Below are positions 12,814 through 14,083 of a DNA stretch of 14,083 nucleotides, piece after piece. The translations under genes and the position numbers were made by a program. Source of the stretch: Pseudomonadota bacterium (GTDB taxonomy: Bacteria > Pseudomonadota > Gammaproteobacteria > Burkholderiales > Burkholderiaceae_C); contig JAEWPH010000243.1 of NCBI GenBank assembly GCA_023460715.1, positions 1 through 14,083 of the forward strand. The letters run 5' to 3'. Numbering within the stretch: position 1 is the first letter of the stretch; each line of letters opens with the position of its first letter. A model generated the notes under the pieces. The model was not told the DNA's origin. It made no database searches and was given only the letters and a program-made list of their open reading frames with translations.

Positions 12814-13191
12814 ATGCCTTCCTTCCGCATCGCTGTCATCGGCGCCGGCCAGACCGGCGCTCCCCTCTTGCAACAGCTGCTGGAGGCCCCCTTCGTCGAG
12901 CTGGCCGGTGTGGCCGACCTCGATCTGGACATGCCGGGCATCGCCCTGGCGCGCCAGCACGGCGTGCCGGTCACCACCCGGTTCCTGGACCTGCTGGGTG
13001 CCGACGCGCCGGTGGACATCGTCATCGACGTGACCGGCCAGAGCGCCGTGCGCGACGCCCTGCGCAAGCACATGGTGGACAGCGGCAACACCCACACGGT
13101 GATCATGCATGAGCGCATCGCGCTGCTGCTGATGTCGCTGTCGGCCGGCCAGCATGTGTCCGGCAAGCACGGCGATCTGGCCTACGCCTGA
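12814..13191 (+). CDS. Small stand-alone Rossmann-fold NAD(P)-binding protein
   Basis: A 125-residue protein consisting of little more than a dinucleotide-binding half: RIAVIGAGQTG with GxGxxG at 10-15, the acidic Asp35 ending strand two (VELAGVADLD), and DIVIDVTG at 68-75. No catalytic domain follows, so it is unlikely to be a complete dehydrogenase. The pattern ADxDxxxPGIxLA and IDVTG reminds me of Rossmann modules found alone or in front of PAS/histidine-kinase domains in other bacteria, where a sensory role for NAD(H) is imagined; this is recollection, not proof. ATG at 12814 with TTGGAG eight bases before; an upstream frame start at 12760 overlaps the FNR-type box and is rejected. The next gene, 143 bases downstream on the same strand, is an FNR-like oxygen sensor, hinting at a redox function. 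Function unknown. Confidence 0.85.
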   Translation: MPSFRIAVIGAGQTGAPLLQQLLEAPFVELAGVADLDLDMPGIALARQHGVPVTTRFLDLLGADAPVDIVIDVTGQSAVRDALRKHMVDSGNTHTVIMHERIALLLMSLSAGQHVSGKHGDLAYA

Positions 13192-13203
13192 CCGCCCCAC
13201 CTT

Positions 13204-13265
13204 TACTCCTGAATCAATAGCTGATTGCGCTTGCTCCTATTGGGCTGAAGGCAATTTTCCACCCA
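13204..13265. repeat. Dispersed intergenic repeat, copy C
   Basis: Same order as copies A and B: ACTCCTGAATCA, ATAGCT (13217-13222), TGCGCTT (13226-13232), spacer, GGGCTGAAGGCAATTTTCCACC. It fills half of the gap between the Rossmann gene and the FNR-like gene. The second arm is altered, so the hairpin is weaker than in copy A. Confidence 0.7.
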
Positions 13266-13334
13266 ACCCCGCCGACAGCCCAGCCCCGGGGGCCTGCAGC
13301 GCCCGGAGCCACCCGACCCGATGGCCCTTCTTCC

Positions 13335-14083
13335 ATGACACATACCGACGAGCCGGCCCGCAAAACCTGTCCTGACTGCGCCTGCCAGCCACAATGCCTG
13401 CTGGGCCGCCAGGACGACGCGGTGCGCGAAGCCTGGGCGCCCTTCATCACGGAGCGGCGTTTCCGCAAGGGCGAGGTGCTGCAGCGCCAGGCCGACGGCA
13501 ACGCCACGCTGCAGGTCGTGAAAGTGGGCACGCTGATCCAGCACCGCCGTGGCGAGGACGGCGTGGACCGGCCCGTGGGCATGGCCGGCTGCGGCCAGGC
13601 CCTGGGCGTGCCAGCCCTGCTGGCCCATCCCGCCGAGCTGACCAGCGTGGCCGTCATGCCAGGACGCGTGTGCGAGGTGGACGCGGCCGCGGTGACGCGG
13701 CGTGGCCTGGTGACGGCGGACTTCCTCACCGAGCTGGCGCGCGAGCAGATGCAGGCCCACTCCCGGCTGGCGGACTGGGCGCGCATCATGCACGTGCGCG
13801 GCGTGACGGGGCAGCTCGCCGGTGCGCTGCTGCAGCTGGCCGACATCCAGCGCAGCACGCTGGTGCGCCTGCCCAGCCACACGGTGCTGGCTTCGCTGCT
13901 GGCGACCACCCGCGAGACCATCGCCCGCGCCCTGGCGGCGCTGGCGCTGCAGCAAGGCATCGTGCGGCATGACCGGTGGCACTGCGCCATCCAGCGCGAC
14001 GCACTGGTGGAGCTTTCGCGCGGGGGCCGGCAACTGCCGCGACCGCAGCGCGCCGCAGGGGCCGCTGCGCTGGCCACCGAGAC
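13335..14083 (+). CDS. FNR-like Crp/Fnr family regulator with four-cysteine cluster (3' end outside window)
   Basis: Open from ATG 13335 to the window end (249 residues visible). The N-terminus has CPDCACQPQC: Cys12, Cys15 and Cys21 match exactly the C-x2-C-x5-C spacing of E. coli FNR (Cys20, 23, 29), and Cys113 in RVCEVD sits where FNR has Cys122 (MVCEIP). So all four [4Fe-4S] ligands are present, with an extra Cys17. A beta-barrel (about 35-120), a dimer helix (about 130-155) and a helix-turn-helix follow. The recognition helix reads RETIAR (193-198), against VETISR in FNR and RETVGR in CRP. I infer an oxygen-labile sensor, inactive in air, with a DNA specificity that may differ from FNR. 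No ribosome site is visible. The residues after about 230 (rich in Arg, Pro, Ala) extend beyond the usual end. Confidence 0.9.
   Translation, partial: MTHTDEPARKTCPDCACQPQCLLGRQDDAVREAWAPFITERRFRKGEVLQRQADGNATLQVVKVGTLIQHRRGEDGVDRPVGMAGCGQALGVPALLAHPAELTSVAVMPGRVCEVDAAAVTRRGLVTADFLTELAREQMQAHSRLADWARIMHVRGVTGQLAGALLQLADIQRSTLVRLPSHTVLASLLATTRETIARALAALALQQGIVRHDRWHCAIQRDALVELSRGGRQLPRPQRAAGAAALATE

Noticed and set aside
11431..13200. A 589-codon open frame antisense to the second Bug receptor and Rossmann gene
   Set aside because: Opposite to clear genes and crossing the rpoH terminator; composition is typical of a GC-rich shadow frame.
13212..13226. AATCA-N5-TGATT as an FNR box before the FNR-like gene
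   Set aside because: The half-sites are in the wrong orientation and spacing for TTGAT-N4-ATCAA, and the bases belong to repeat copy C.
13394..13972. A 192-codon plus-strand frame overlapping the FNR-like gene
   Set aside because: The frame starting at 13335 gives a full Crp/Fnr protein with correct cysteine spacing; the overlapping frame is Arg/Gly/Ala-rich without domains.

Overview
The window is high-GC and reads like a chromosome of a betaproteobacterium in the Burkholderiales, most likely Comamonadaceae (Acidovorax-like). This rests on the gene families present, two periplasmic Bug-type receptors, a CIRCE site in front of rpoH, and three copies of a short intergenic repeat that I recognise as typical of that family. 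The genus is an inference. No rRNA, tRNA, CRISPR array, transposase, integrase or prophage gene was seen.

Layout. Positions 1-1100 hold the 3' part of ftsY, with a Pro-Ala hexanucleotide repeat in its N-terminal region. Positions 1161-3071 hold a thiolase and a divergent TetR repressor, with a palindromic operator candidate between them. Positions 3123-4493 hold three small housekeeping-type genes: a secreted DUF2845 protein, a CYTH triphosphatase and CutA. Positions 4570-6156 hold an EamA-type exporter divergent from an Lrp/AsnC regulator, with two dyads in the shared control region. Positions 6209-10303 form a catabolic locus: an enolase-superfamily dehydratase/racemase, a D-2-hydroxyacid dehydrogenase and a Bug receptor on the minus strand, controlled by a divergent FadR-type GntR regulator. 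Positions 10517-11515 hold rpoH (sigma-32) behind a perfect CIRCE operator, followed by a strong intrinsic terminator. Positions 11644-12669 hold a second, orphan Bug receptor. Positions 12748-14083 hold an FNR-type box, a 125-residue stand-alone Rossmann protein and the start of a Crp/Fnr regulator with all four FNR iron-sulphur cysteines. That last gene runs off the window.

How the parts work together. Three divergent regulator/target pairs (TetR-thiolase, Lrp-EamA, GntR-dehydratase operon) each carry dyad or repeat candidates between the genes. The catabolic operon pairs a periplasmic binding protein for a carboxylate with an acid-sugar-type dehydratase and a 2-hydroxyacid dehydrogenase, which suggests use of a hydroxy or sugar acid of unknown identity. 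The CIRCE site puts the heat-shock sigma factor under HrcA. The last two genes look like an oxygen- or redox-responsive module: an FNR-like sensor next to a small NAD(P)-binding protein whose promoter carries an FNR-like box. I consider this module, together with the CIRCE-rpoH arrangement and the repeat family, the most worthwhile part of the window.
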